From positions 887,501 to 951,500 of the forward strand of contig NZ_CP067169.1 of the NCBI RefSeq assembly GCF_028553885.1: a stretch of 64,000 bases of DNA. The letters run 5' to 3'. The translations under genes were made by a program, and so were the position numbers. Under the pieces are notes generated by a model that worked only from the letters and a program-made list of their open reading frames with translations, did not search any database and was not told the origin of the DNA. Below, piece after piece: positions 32,127-40,368 of the stretch. Numbering within the stretch: position 1 is the stretch's first letter; each line of letters starts with the position of its first letter. This DNA comes from Paracoccus aestuarii (GTDB lineage Bacteria > Pseudomonadota > Alphaproteobacteria > Rhodobacterales > Rhodobacteraceae).

Positions 32127-32771
32127 TCACGCTGGACTTGTGGTCAAGCGTGGAAACCAAGCAGGCACATCTTGCATATAGCGCGCATATGCTTCTCCGT
32201 GCCGGTCGAGCGTATCCCGCTCCTCGCGCCTTGCGAGCCGCCAGTACATGACGGTGAGGATCGGAAACATCGCGGCGGTGAGCAGGGTCGGCCACTGGAG
32301 CAGGAACCCGAACATCACGAGGACGAAGCCCACGTATTGGGGGTGACGGATCCGCGCATAGACTCCGGTCGTGGCAAGCCCCCCTTTTTTCTGCGCGTCG
32401 TAGAGAATCCTCCATGCCGTGGCGATAAGCATGAACCCGCCCCCGATGAAGACGAAGCTCAGAAGGTGGAACGGTCCGAAATGTGGGTTGAGCCGCCACC
32501 CGAAGAGCGTCTCCAGAAGATGTCCGGCGTCGTGGGACAGCCAGTCGATCCCCGGATAGCGCGTCTGCAACCAACCCGAGAGGAGGTAGATGGTCAGCGG
32601 AAACCCATACATTTCCGTGAACAGCGCGACGATGAACGCGCTGTAGGCGCCGAAGGAACGCCAGTCGCGCGGTGTCGTCGGTTTGAAGAAACTGAACGCG
32701 AAGAAGATGAATACAGCGGAGTTCAGAAACACCAGGGACCAGAGGCCATAAGCCTGAACGTCTTCGTGCAT
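32127..32771 (-). CDS. ICMT/PEMT-like membrane methyltransferase
   Basis: 214 residues with about five helices. The C-terminal part has TTGVYARIRHPQYVGFVLVM, the SAM-contacting RHPQY motif of isoprenylcysteine carboxyl methyltransferase/NnrU-like membrane enzymes, followed by YWRLARREERDTLDRHGEAY. These often sit beside P-type ATPase and copper genes, with unknown substrate. ATG at 32771 follows GGGAG; an earlier in-frame start would overlap the DUF2933 gene. Confidence 0.8.
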   Translation of the reverse strand: MHEDVQAYGLWSLVFLNSAVFIFFAFSFFKPTTPRDWRSFGAYSAFIVALFTEMYGFPLTIYLLSGWLQTRYPGIDWLSHDAGHLLETLFGWRLNPHFGPFHLLSFVFIGGGFMLIATAWRILYDAQKKGGLATTGVYARIRHPQYVGFVLVMFGFLLQWPTLLTAAMFPILTVMYWRLARREERDTLDRHGEAYARYMQDVPAWFPRLTTSPA

Positions 32772-32793
32772 GTCTTTGGGCTCCCTGGACGTC

Positions 32794-33060
32794 TCAATGT
32801 TGGTGGGGAGTTCGGTCCGAACCCTTTGAAGGCGGGCTTCCGCCATGGTCGTGTCCGCCGTGACTCCTGTGCATGAAGATGTGGAGCAGAGGACAGGCCA
32901 GGATGATCAGCCACGGCAGCCAGCCGAGCAGGTGGGCCCGATGTTCGGCGATCAGAAAGAACACGCCGATCGCGAGGAAACCCCACAGCGCGATGGTCGC
33001 GGCAGGGTATCGCCGGGGAGGCCGGTCATGGTGGTCGGGCTGTCTGTCGCTGGGCGCCAT
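32794..33060 (-). CDS. DUF2933 small membrane protein
   Basis: 88 residues. Two hydrophobic helices (ATIALWGFLAIGVFFLIAEH, LGWLPWLIILACPLLHIFMH) followed by HRSHGGHDHGG and a basic tail. The CPLLHIFMHRSHGGH block is the DUF2933 signature, usually found with copper or heavy-metal genes and next to ICMT-like methyltransferases, as here. A metal-sensing or binding role is inferred from the His-rich tail. Confidence 0.85.
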   Translation of the reverse strand: MAPSDRQPDHHDRPPRRYPAATIALWGFLAIGVFFLIAEHRAHLLGWLPWLIILACPLLHIFMHRSHGGHDHGGSPPSKGSDRTPHQH

Positions 33061-33175
33061 GGTCCTTCGACCTCTCTGCATTGAAGACATTTGCGTTCGG
33101 AATCGGGCCACGCATTGGAGCTGCCCGCGTGGCTCTCGGTTCGGCCCACGATGATCGTGAGGGCGGATGAAAACT

Positions 33176-33189
33176 TTGATCTCGGTTAT
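33176..33189 (-). promoter_or_regulatory. FNR-like box upstream of DUF2933-methyltransferase
   Basis: TTGAT-CTCG-GTTAT, 116 bases before the minus-strand ATG at 33060. It shares a 373-base divergent spacer with the thiolase operon; no gene is seen in the spacer. Confidence 0.55.
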
Positions 33190-33322
33190 AGTTTCTGCGG
33201 ATCTTGGCGATTTTCGCTACCTGCCCCAGACGAAATCCCGCAATGCGTCGGTCCCGCTCTGATGATCGCGCGACAGTGATGTCGCCCCGGCCTCCGGACC
33301 CATTTAGGCTCCGGTTCGGGGC

Positions 33323-33336
33323 TTAATCTGGATTAA
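33323..33336 (+). promoter_or_regulatory. FNR-like box upstream of the thiolase operon
   Basis: TTAAT-CTGG-ATTAA, a nearly perfect dyad ending 97 bases before the ATG at 33434. Confidence 0.65.
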
Positions 33337-33433
33337 AGACCGCTGCCCGGCGCGCTCTCTATGCTGTGTCCGTCTGCTGCCGGGAATGGTGGCCAGCACG
33401 AAAGCAGGCACCGAGCGAGAAGGGAATTTCGCG

Positions 33434-34621
33434 ATGACGCAATCCAATGTCGTACTGTGCGCTGCGGTGCGGACGCCGATCGGAACCTACAACGGTACGC
33501 TGAAGGATATGCCGGCGCCTGATCTCGGCGGCATCGCAATCAGCACGAGCCTTTCGCGGGCGGGGGTGGAGCACGATGCCATCGAAACGGTCGTCCTGGG
33601 TCAGGTCGTGCAGGCGGGGGCCAAGATGAATCCGGCTCGGCAGGCTGCCGTTGCGGCAGGCCTGCCCAGCGCGGTGCCCGCAATGACGGTCAACCGCGTC
33701 TGCGGCTCTGGTGCTCAGGCGATCGCGACGGCGGCACAGGAGCTCATGCTGGGAATTGCCAAAGCCGCCATCGCCGGCGGCATGGAGAACATGGATCAAT
33801 CACCGTATCTGCTGCCCCACGGTCGGTGGGGCTATCGCATGGGCGAAGGTCGGATCTACGACTCCATGCTGCGGGATGGGCTCAACGATGCGTTCTCCGA
33901 TCGGCATTCCGGCTGGGTGACTGAGGATCTGGTCACCAGATTTCAAGTCACGCGCGAGGCACAGGATCGATGGTCTCTGAGAAGCCAGCAACGCTTCAGT
34001 GAGGCTCAAGCCGCCGGCAAGTTCGACGCCGAGATCGCGCCGGTCGAGGTTCCCGGTCGTAAGGGTCCGACCATCTTTCGAAAGGACGAGCACAATCGAC
34101 TGGACGCGACGATGGAGGATCTCGCGAAGCTGAAGCCGGCATTTCGCGAGGGCGGCACGATCACGGCCGGGAATGCTCCGGGTCTCAACACCGGTGCGGC
34201 GGCAATGATCGTGGCGCAAGAGGCATGGGCCGAAAAGAGCGGCGTCGAGCCTATGGCGCGGCTGGCCGGGTTCGGCATCGGTGCGGTTGAGCCCGGCATG
34301 TTCGGCCTCGGGCCAGTTCCGGCCGTGCATCGTGCTCTGGACCGCGCGGGCTGGTCGATCGGCGACCTGGAGCGAGTGGAGATCAACGAAGCGTTCGCCG
34401 CGATCACGCTGGCCTTGATGGACGAACTCGGCTTGCCGGAGGACATCGTCAATGTCGAGGGCGGGGCCATCGCCCATGGGCATCCGATTGGCGCGACCGG
34501 CGCGGTTCTTACGACGCGCCTGCTGCATGCGATGCGGCGGGACGGTGTAAGGCGGGGCTTGGTGACACTCTGCATCGGCGGCGGACAAGGCATCGCGCTG
34601 GCACTCGAGGCCACGGGCTGA
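33434..34621 (+). CDS. phaA: Acetyl-CoA C-acetyltransferase (thiolase)
   Basis: 395 residues, normal for biosynthetic thiolases. Catalytic Cys90 in NRVCGSGAQA, the GGMENMDQSPY loop, NEAFAAI, the active His in GHPIGATGA and the second Cys in CIGGGQG. It condenses two acetyl-CoA to acetoacetyl-CoA, the first step of polyhydroxybutyrate synthesis. With a phasin-like gene and a PhaC-like gene following on the same strand, a storage-polymer role is likelier than beta-oxidation. No reductase (PhaB) is present in the window. Confidence 0.9.
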   Translation: MTQSNVVLCAAVRTPIGTYNGTLKDMPAPDLGGIAISTSLSRAGVEHDAIETVVLGQVVQAGAKMNPARQAAVAAGLPSAVPAMTVNRVCGSGAQAIATAAQELMLGIAKAAIAGGMENMDQSPYLLPHGRWGYRMGEGRIYDSMLRDGLNDAFSDRHSGWVTEDLVTRFQVTREAQDRWSLRSQQRFSEAQAAGKFDAEIAPVEVPGRKGPTIFRKDEHNRLDATMEDLAKLKPAFREGGTITAGNAPGLNTGAAAMIVAQEAWAEKSGVEPMARLAGFGIGAVEPGMFGLGPVPAVHRALDRAGWSIGDLERVEINEAFAAITLALMDELGLPEDIVNVEGGAIAHGHPIGATGAVLTTRLLHAMRRDGVRRGLVTLCIGGGQGIALALEATG

Positions 34622-34680
34622 CGACTGCCCGTCCCAACCAACCACGCAAGCAATCATGAGACAGGAGAACGGCTTTGGAG

Positions 34681-35121
34681 ATGAAAGAGGCCATGACGAC
34701 GGAAACCGAGCGGCTGAACGCCATCACTGCCTGGTGGGGTTTGCCTTTCGCAGGCAATTCTGGCGCTATCGATCACAACTTGCGGCTATGGCAGGGCTTT
34801 GCCGTGAAGCTGCAGAAAATCTGTGCTGACGCCTATGACGCAGAGGTCAACGCGGTCTCCGATCGCACCGGGCGCCTCGGACAGTCGTTTCAGGCGCTTA
34901 TGCAATGCAGAAATCCGAACGATCTTCTCTCAGCTCAGGCCCAGATGGTCGCGGTTATCCACGAAGGTGCTTCCCTTCGCGCAAAGCGCTGGTCTGAGTT
35001 GTCGGAAAGACTGCACGACTGCTGCGCCTCAATCGCCCAGGATGCGGCGAATGATCTGAATGCGCAGGTCTCCGAAAAAGAACAACAGGCGACCAAGCCA
35101 GGACGGCGGCAAGCCAACTAA
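34681..35121 (+). CDS. Phasin-like protein
   Basis: 146 residues, mostly amphipathic helix with no membrane segment. The pattern of helical stretches (FAVKLQKICADAYDAEV, RCNPNDLLSAQAQMV-like segment around residues 75-90, WSELSERLHDCCASIAQD) resembles phasins that coat polyhydroxyalkanoate granules. Lies between the thiolase and a PhaC-like gene. The start could also be the Met at 34693. Confidence 0.6.
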   Translation: MKEAMTTETERLNAITAWWGLPFAGNSGAIDHNLRLWQGFAVKLQKICADAYDAEVNAVSDRTGRLGQSFQALMQCRNPNDLLSAQAQMVAVIHEGASLRAKRWSELSERLHDCCASIAQDAANDLNAQVSEKEQQATKPGRRQAN

Positions 35122-35189
35122 GCCTGATGTTGTGCGGTCGGGCGTAGTGATGCGGTTCTCAATCGTGCGCGGAAGCTGATGGAGCGAGC

Positions 35190-37016
35190 ATGAAGAAGAT
35201 CGACCATGGCAAGTCTGCGGCGGCAGAAGTAACGCCATTTCCTGATGTCCACATGCGCACTGAACCACCTCCCGCCGCTGCGAATGTTCTGGTGCCAGGG
35301 AACAATGGGTTCAACCCGGACGCGGCGAGCCGCATTCAGGAACTCGCGGCGTATCAGCGCGATGTTTGGGAACGATCGATCCTTTTCTGGGATACGCTCC
35401 GCCAGCGCGCGGACAACATGATGGCACACGAGCGTGCCGGAAAGCCGCCGCTGCTGGATTTCGACTATGAGTTGCTGATCGACGCCCGGCACCTGGCGCA
35501 GCCGGCGAACTACGCCCTGCTGCGCATAACGCGCATCGGCGAGACCTGCATCGAGGACTGCCTCGACCCGGCCAAGCCGCCCGTCCTCGTGGTGGACCCG
35601 CGGGCCGGACACGGCCCCGGAATTGGCGGCTTCAAGCGGGAGTCCGAAGTCGGGATCGCCATGCAGCAGGGTCACCCGGTCTACTTCGTGTCATTCTTCC
35701 CGGAACCCCTCCCGGGCCAGACGCTTGACGATGTCCTGCATGCCCTGCGCCATTTCGTCGAAGAAGTCGCGAGGCGCCATGGCGGGACCGCGCCGATCCT
35801 TTACGGCAACTGTCAGGCCGGTTGGGCGATCACGTTGCTCTCCGCCGATTGCGAGGGGTTGGTCGGGCCGGCGGTTCTCAATGGCTCGCCGCTGTCGTAC
35901 TGGGCCGGTGAATCGGGTGTCAATCCGATGCGGATCGCCGGCGGCTTCGTCGGTGGCACATGGCTCACGCACGCGCTTGCCGACCTGGGAGACGGACGGT
36001 TCGACGGCGCCTGGCTTGTTATGAACTTCGAGAACTTGAAGCCGGAATCCGTATGGGAGAAATACGCCAACCTGTTCATGCATATCGACAGCGAACGCGA
36101 CCGATTTCTGGAGTTCGAGCGTTGGTGGAACGCCTGGTACTTTCTCAGTCGCGAAGAAATCGTCGCGATCGTTGAGAATCTCTTCATCGGCAACAAGCTT
36201 GAGCAGGGCGAGGTGCGGATCTGCGACGGCTGCACCGTCGATCTGCGGCGTATACAGAATCCGCTCGTCATTTTCGCCTCCTATGGCGACAATATCACGC
36301 CGCCGCATCAGGCGCTTGGCTGGATACCCATCGTCTACCGGACCACCGGGGATCTGAAGGCCGCGGGCCAGCGCATCGTCTACCTGACCAACGACCATGT
36401 CGGCCATCTGGGCATCTTCGTCTCCGCCAAGGTGGCGCGTCTTGAGCATCGGGCGATCCTTGAAAGTGTGGAGAGCATTTCGGCTCTGCCTCCAGGACTT
36501 TACGAGATAATCATCGACAAGCCCTCAGACGACCGGGCATCCCCTCGGTCGGAATATTCGGTGCGCTTCGAGGAGCGCGATGTCTCGGACATCGAATTCG
36601 AAGCACCGATCCGGGCGTTCGAGAGGGTGCGGCACACTTCAGAGGCGAACGAGCAGATTTACAGGGCATTCGTCAGCCCTTGGGTACGTCTTTTCAGCAC
36701 CCCGTCAACCGCCGCGCTTCTCGAATGGCTGCACCCGATGCGGACAAGTCGTCATTTCTTCTCGGCGCAATTCAATCCGTGGATGCGCGGCATCGCCGAT
36801 CTCGCGCGGATCGTCGAGCACCGTCGAGCACCATTGCCGGAGGATAATCCGTTTGCCCCATACGAGGGAGACCTCAACGAACGGATTTTTGAATCTATCG
36901 AACAGGGCCGCAAGCGGCGTGACGAACTGGTGGAGCAGATATTTGCCCAGATTTATGGCGCGGGCTTTCATCGGACGTCGGACCCCGATGATCACGTGGG
37001 CGTCCGAATATCTTGA
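35190..37016 (+). CDS. DUF3141 alpha/beta hydrolase, PhaC-like
   Basis: 608 residues. Alpha/beta hydrolase fold with nucleophile elbow YGNCQAGWA (Cys208, the Cys replacement typical of polyhydroxyalkanoate synthases), an acid in SYGDNITPP and a His in NDHVGHLGIFVS. DUF3141 proteins are related to PhaC but their function is not settled. The ones I recall are often longer, so this may be a shorter form. Third gene of a thiolase-phasin-DUF3141 set preceded by an FNR-like box. Confidence 0.82.
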   Translation: MKKIDHGKSAAAEVTPFPDVHMRTEPPPAAANVLVPGNNGFNPDAASRIQELAAYQRDVWERSILFWDTLRQRADNMMAHERAGKPPLLDFDYELLIDARHLAQPANYALLRITRIGETCIEDCLDPAKPPVLVVDPRAGHGPGIGGFKRESEVGIAMQQGHPVYFVSFFPEPLPGQTLDDVLHALRHFVEEVARRHGGTAPILYGNCQAGWAITLLSADCEGLVGPAVLNGSPLSYWAGESGVNPMRIAGGFVGGTWLTHALADLGDGRFDGAWLVMNFENLKPESVWEKYANLFMHIDSERDRFLEFERWWNAWYFLSREEIVAIVENLFIGNKLEQGEVRICDGCTVDLRRIQNPLVIFASYGDNITPPHQALGWIPIVYRTTGDLKAAGQRIVYLTNDHVGHLGIFVSAKVARLEHRAILESVESISALPPGLYEIIIDKPSDDRASPRSEYSVRFEERDVSDIEFEAPIRAFERVRHTSEANEQIYRAFVSPWVRLFSTPSTAALLEWLHPMRTSRHFFSAQFNPWMRGIADLARIVEHRRAPLPEDNPFAPYEGDLNERIFESIEQGRKRRDELVEQIFAQIYGAGFHRTSDPDDHVGVRIS

Positions 37017-37419
37017 TCCTCCTTTTAGCCATGGTAGTTCCCCGGGCGGGCTTTCCGCGCAGCAATGGAAGCGTCATCGGAAGAAAATCCGACCGATGGG
37101 GCGGTTCTTGATCTCGGTTAAAGAGTCGATCGGGTCGACGTGGAAAATGATCCCGCAGCCGGGCGGTCGCCTTCGATCGGTCGAGTTGCAGGAAGGCAGG
37201 TGTCGCGCGATCGTATGACGACAAGGAGCATGGTGGTGGGGGCCGCCGACCGCCACTCCAAGATGCAGCTCCTGGCAAAATCGGTGGCGATGCCGTCGGT
37301 CTTCCTGGTGTCGGCACCCATCTAGACATCCCGTTGAGTAACAAGCTCGACAGCTCGCAGCAGGCGATCCTGAGCGAGTTCCGCAGAGTGGAAAAACCAC
37401 AGACTGAAAGGAATGCCCT
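37017..37419 (+). other. Intergenic region with possible gene remnant
   Basis: 403 bases with no complete gene. It carries an FNR-like box (37108-37121). After it, one frame reads GKIGGDAVGLPGVGTHL and then NKLDSSQQAILSEFRRVEKP with protein-like composition but no start codon, ending in a TGA overlapping the next gene start. This looks like the tail of a decayed gene. Confidence 0.4.
37108..37121 (+). promoter_or_regulatory. FNR-like box in the spacer before the fourth DUF305 gene
   Basis: TTGAT-CTCG-GTTAA. It lies about 300 bases before the next start codon, farther than the other boxes, perhaps because an intervening gene has decayed. Confidence 0.55.
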
Positions 37420-37824
37420 ATGACTACGCGAAAACTCTTGCTCGCCTCGCTCGTGGTGACCGGCCTCGGCCTTGCCAATGCGGTTCCGGCGTGGTCGCAG
37501 GTGGATCACGGCGCGATGCACGGCGGACCGGCCGCCGGCCAGACCTCGGTCTTGCCCGAGGATGATCCCGCGGTTCGTGACTATGTCGATGCGATGGAGC
37601 GGATGCACGCAGCCATGTCGACCATGGGCTATAGCGGCAACCCGGATGTGGATTTCGCGCGGGGCATGATCCCGCATCACCAGGCCGCGATCGATATGGC
37701 CCGCGTCGTCCTTGAACACGGGTCCGATCCGGAGATCCGCAAGCTGGCCGAAGACGTCATCTCGGCGCAGGAGGCGGAGATCGCCCAGCTGGAAGAATGG
37801 CTCCGCGTGAACGCGCCCGAATAG
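37420..37824 (+). CDS. DUF305 periplasmic protein
   Basis: 134 residues. Signal peptide ([20 protein letters not shown]), then VDHGAMHGG and the DUF305 core [19 protein letters not shown] with [16 protein letters not shown]. The core is almost the same as in the gene at 18960-19358, pointing to a fairly recent duplication or shared origin. Expected to bind copper in the periplasm. Followed by a hairpin terminator. Confidence 0.9.
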   Translation: MTTRKLLLASLVVTGLGLANAVPAWSQVDHGAMHGGPAAGQTSVLPEDDPAVRDYVDAMERMHAAMSTMGYSGNPDVDFARGMIPHHQAAIDMARVVLEHGSDPEIRKLAEDVISAQEAEIAQLEEWLRVNAPE

Positions 37825-37846
37825 GCACCCCGCTGCACCGATGAAG

Positions 37847-37872
37847 GGGAGGCGCCCGGCGGGGCGCCTCCC
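37847..37872. terminator. Hairpin terminator between convergent genes
   Basis: Perfect 11-bp stem (GGGAGGCGCCC with GGGCGCCTCCC), 4-base loop, 22 bases after the DUF305 stop and 29 bases past the end of the minus-strand NifX-like gene. Probably serves both strands. Confidence 0.7.
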
Positions 37873-37901
37873 TTGTCGGTTTCGCCATACTCGGAAGGGC
37901 G

Positions 37902-38249
37902 TCAGGCGGAGGGCAGCGTCTCGAACGCGGACACGAGATCGGCAACCGAATGCGCGCAGGAGGCAAGGCGGATGTCGGTCCCGGCAGCACGAAGCCCGTC
38001 GCGCTCGGGCGCGCCGACGAATCCGCAGATCAGGCGCGTGGCGCCGCTGGCCAGGATCAGCTCGCAGATGGCCTCGTTCGTTCTGGCCGCGTTGGCGCGA
38101 TACCGCCGCCGCCGCGCCACCGGATCGATGACGAGAAGCCCGTCGCTCTTGCCGAAAAACGGACTCAGCACGAACCTTCGCCGGTGGCGGGCGACGAGCA
38201 CCGCGATGCAGTTCGTGCGATCAGGCGTGGTCGAGGCTGTCGATGCCAT
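37902..38249 (-). CDS. NifX/NafY-like (dinitrogenase cofactor) domain protein
   Basis: 115 residues. Strand-turn pattern CIAVLVARHRRRFVLSPFFG, then ICELILASGATRLICGFVGA and GTDIRLASCAHSVADLV, resembles the single-domain NifX/NifB C-terminal fold that binds iron-sulfur or FeMo cofactor precursors. The usual GxxVxxHFG motif is altered to FVLSPFFG, so ligand binding may differ. No nif genes are nearby. ATG at 38249 is preferred to a GTG at 38267. Confidence 0.6.
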   Translation of the reverse strand: MASTASTTPDRTNCIAVLVARHRRRFVLSPFFGKSDGLLVIDPVARRRRYRANAARTNEAICELILASGATRLICGFVGAPERDGLRAAGTDIRLASCAHSVADLVSAFETLPSA

Positions 38250-38320
38250 TCCCGGGCCTTGAAACACCAGTCAGATTTGTCACTCGACTGTTACTATCAC
38301 CACTCCGGTAGCGACGCACT

Positions 38321-38334
38321 TTAATCTCGATCAA
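38321..38334 (-). promoter_or_regulatory. FNR-like box upstream of the NifX-like gene
   Basis: TTAAT-CTCG-ATCAA, 72 bases from the minus-strand ATG at 38249. Assignment to this gene is by distance. Confidence 0.6.
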
Positions 38335-38557
38335 GTGTGTGCCCAAAGGCCCATGCAATGTGCTCCCCATCGCTGCGCGGACCGTGCGAGCGGCCTTCGA
38401 CCTAGCCCGAGGTGCTGGTCGACCACGATCACCTGCTCACGAGCAGTCCAAGGGGATGCGGCCCGGATTGGTGGCCATCTGCTATAGTGGCGCTGGAGTG
38501 CTGCGTAGGGGATATCCGCCGATGCAGAACGGCCGACACGCATTGCGGGCAGCCATC

Positions 38558-38571
38558 TTGATCTCGATCAA
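38558..38571 (+). promoter_or_regulatory. FNR-like box upstream of a Cys-rich protein
   Basis: TTGAT-CTCG-ATCAA, a full match to the TTGAT-N4-ATCAA consensus and the best box in the window. It ends 128 bases before the ATG at 38700. Confidence 0.75.
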
Positions 38572-38699
38572 TGCGCCACGAGCGGCATTGCCGAATAGTG
38601 CAAGCGTGTGATCTTGCGTGAGAAGTGCGAGGGAGTAGACTCTGCCTTCGGCTTGGTGCGTCGAGAAGCACACGGGCGGCAAGGGATCCGTTCAAGCAC

Positions 38700-39068
38700 A
38701 TGCTCAGACTATTGGCATTGCTGATCATCTGCACGGTTTCCTTTCTCATGCAAGGGGAGCCGGCGACCGCGCACGAGAACAGGCTCGTCCTGCTTCAATC
38801 AATCCCTGAATCTGAGACCGTCGCGGGTGCCGTATCGACCGAGTTGTCACCCGCCAACGACTGTTCGTCTCCCTTGGCATGCTGCACCATGATGTGCGCG
38901 CCCTGCCAAGCGCCGCTGGCGTCGCATCGCACCGGATTTCTCTGGAAACCGGTCGAAGCGTCAGTCGTACCGGCGTTCCGCGACGAATGCCTCCGGTCGA
39001 TCATCCTAGGCCGCGACCCTCCGGTCCCGCGACCTCGCTTCCTCCAGGTCGTTTCCTCGCCTACCTGA
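38700..39068 (+). CDS. Small Cys-rich exported protein (paralogue 3)
   Basis: 122 residues. Signal peptide (LLALLIICTVSFLMQGEPATA), then ACCTMMCAPC and a C-terminal PPVPRPRFLQ segment. The CC/CxxC/RPR plan matches the two other Cys-rich exported proteins in the window, ending at 9483 and 11971. It lies directly upstream of the Crp/Fnr gene. Metal binding is inferred. Confidence 0.6.
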   Translation: MLRLLALLIICTVSFLMQGEPATAHENRLVLLQSIPESETVAGAVSTELSPANDCSSPLACCTMMCAPCQAPLASHRTGFLWKPVEASVVPAFRDECLRSIILGRDPPVPRPRFLQVVSSPT

Positions 39069-39230
39069 CCACGGCACGGCCGTTCGCGTCGCTGTTGCGT
39101 TCATGAACACGGCCAGCGGCGCGGGACGCGGCGAAGGTGCCGCTGCGGCGGAGCGAGGTTCTTCTTCAGGACAGTCAGCTGGCTGCGGACGCAGCCGCGC
39201 GGCACGGGCGATGCGCCCAGGAGGTGTAAT

Positions 39231-40133
39231 ATGAGCTGGGATCGAGCGTCCTTATCAGTAGAGGCAGCCCGGTCGCTCTTCCGCGACGAATGGGACGATT
39301 TCGAACGCGGATGGAGCAGACCATGCTTTCGAGGACAGGCGATACAGGAAGCGGAGCGCCCGCGCGGCGCACCGGCCAATGATTTGAGCAAGCGCTCCAA
39401 GCGCCGGGGCGACGGATACGACGGGGAAAAATGGGCTCCGGCCACGGGCCTGCCGCGGTCGGCGGATGCTTGCCGCCTTCTTCCGCGCTACCGGACGGGT
39501 GACCGCAAGCTGGTGGCCGGGCGCGATCTGTTCAGCATCGGCGAGACCAATACATCGGTCTTCAACCTGCTGTCCGGCTGGGTGGCGATCTATACTCTGC
39601 TGGAGGACGGCCGGCGGCAGATCGTCCATTTCGCCCTGCCCGGCGCGGTCATGGGTATGCCGACGTCCAAGGATGCCCAGGCCAGCCATGGCGCCGAGGC
39701 CCTGACGGATGTGATCGTTTCGGTCATCCCCGACACCGTGCTGGCGGCCTCGTCGAGGGACGATCCGGGGATGGCCATGCGGCTGGCGGGGACGCTGGCC
39801 CGCGACACCAGCATGGCCTATGACCACATGACGAGCATCGGCCGCCGGACGGCGCGCGAGCGGGTGGCGCACCTGCTGCTGGAGCTCTTCACCCGCTATC
39901 GCGCCCAGTGGCCGGGCGAGCGCATCGAGGAGATGACGATCCCGCTGACGCAGGAGCAGATCGGCGATGCGACGGGCCTGACCTACGTGCATGTGAACCG
40001 GGTGCTCGGCGCGCTGCGCAAGGAGGGGATCGTCCACTTCCACTATCGCCGGCTTCGGATTCTGGACCCCGACCGGCTGATCGAGGTCGCCGGCGTCGAT
40101 CCGCAGACTGCGATGTCGTGGTTTCAACGATGA
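39231..40133 (+). CDS. Crp/Fnr-family transcriptional regulator
   Basis: 300 residues, starting at an ATG with a strong AGGAGG site. An atypical 80-residue N-terminal extension is followed by a cNMP-binding-like beta-roll (about 85-190), a dimer helix and a C-terminal winged helix (IPLTQEQIGDATGLTYVHVN, then RVLGALRKEG). Only two Cys occur in the first 90 residues, so it lacks the four-Cys iron-sulfur sensor of classical Fnr. Eight FNR-like boxes surround it in 10 kb, so it is the likely local regulator. The signal it senses is unknown. Confidence 0.88.
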   Translation: MSWDRASLSVEAARSLFRDEWDDFERGWSRPCFRGQAIQEAERPRGAPANDLSKRSKRRGDGYDGEKWAPATGLPRSADACRLLPRYRTGDRKLVAGRDLFSIGETNTSVFNLLSGWVAIYTLLEDGRRQIVHFALPGAVMGMPTSKDAQASHGAEALTDVIVSVIPDTVLAASSRDDPGMAMRLAGTLARDTSMAYDHMTSIGRRTARERVAHLLLELFTRYRAQWPGERIEEMTIPLTQEQIGDATGLTYVHVNRVLGALRKEGIVHFHYRRLRILDPDRLIEVAGVDPQTAMSWFQR

Positions 40134-40268
40134 TCAGTGTGAAACCGGCGCATGAATGACCCCTGACATGGCGGTCGAACGACGTGCCTGGATTGATTGG
40201 ATCCCGACTGATCGGCACGACGATGGTGACATCTCAACGCAGGTTGTGGCTCGGCTGGCGAGAAATTC

Positions 40269-40282
40269 TTAATCTGTATTAA
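40269..40282 (+). promoter_or_regulatory. FNR-like box upstream of the sigma factor gene
   Basis: TTAAT-CTGT-ATTAA, a symmetric dyad 86 bases before the GTG start at 40369. Confidence 0.6.
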
Positions 40283-40368
40283 AGATTGGGTGATCATCGG
40301 TGTGGGTAATATTCAGAGACTATTGGTGATCCGGCGCCGGTGGACCTGTTGCTTGAAAGGAGTACGAA

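Larger units (their letters stand above)
38250..38699. other. Intergenic regulatory region with two FNR-like boxes
   Basis: 450 bases without a convincing gene between the minus-strand NifX-like gene and a plus-strand Cys-rich protein. It contains two FNR-like boxes (38321-38334 and 38558-38571). The 225-base stretch between the boxes shows nothing else that I can identify. Confidence 0.5.
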
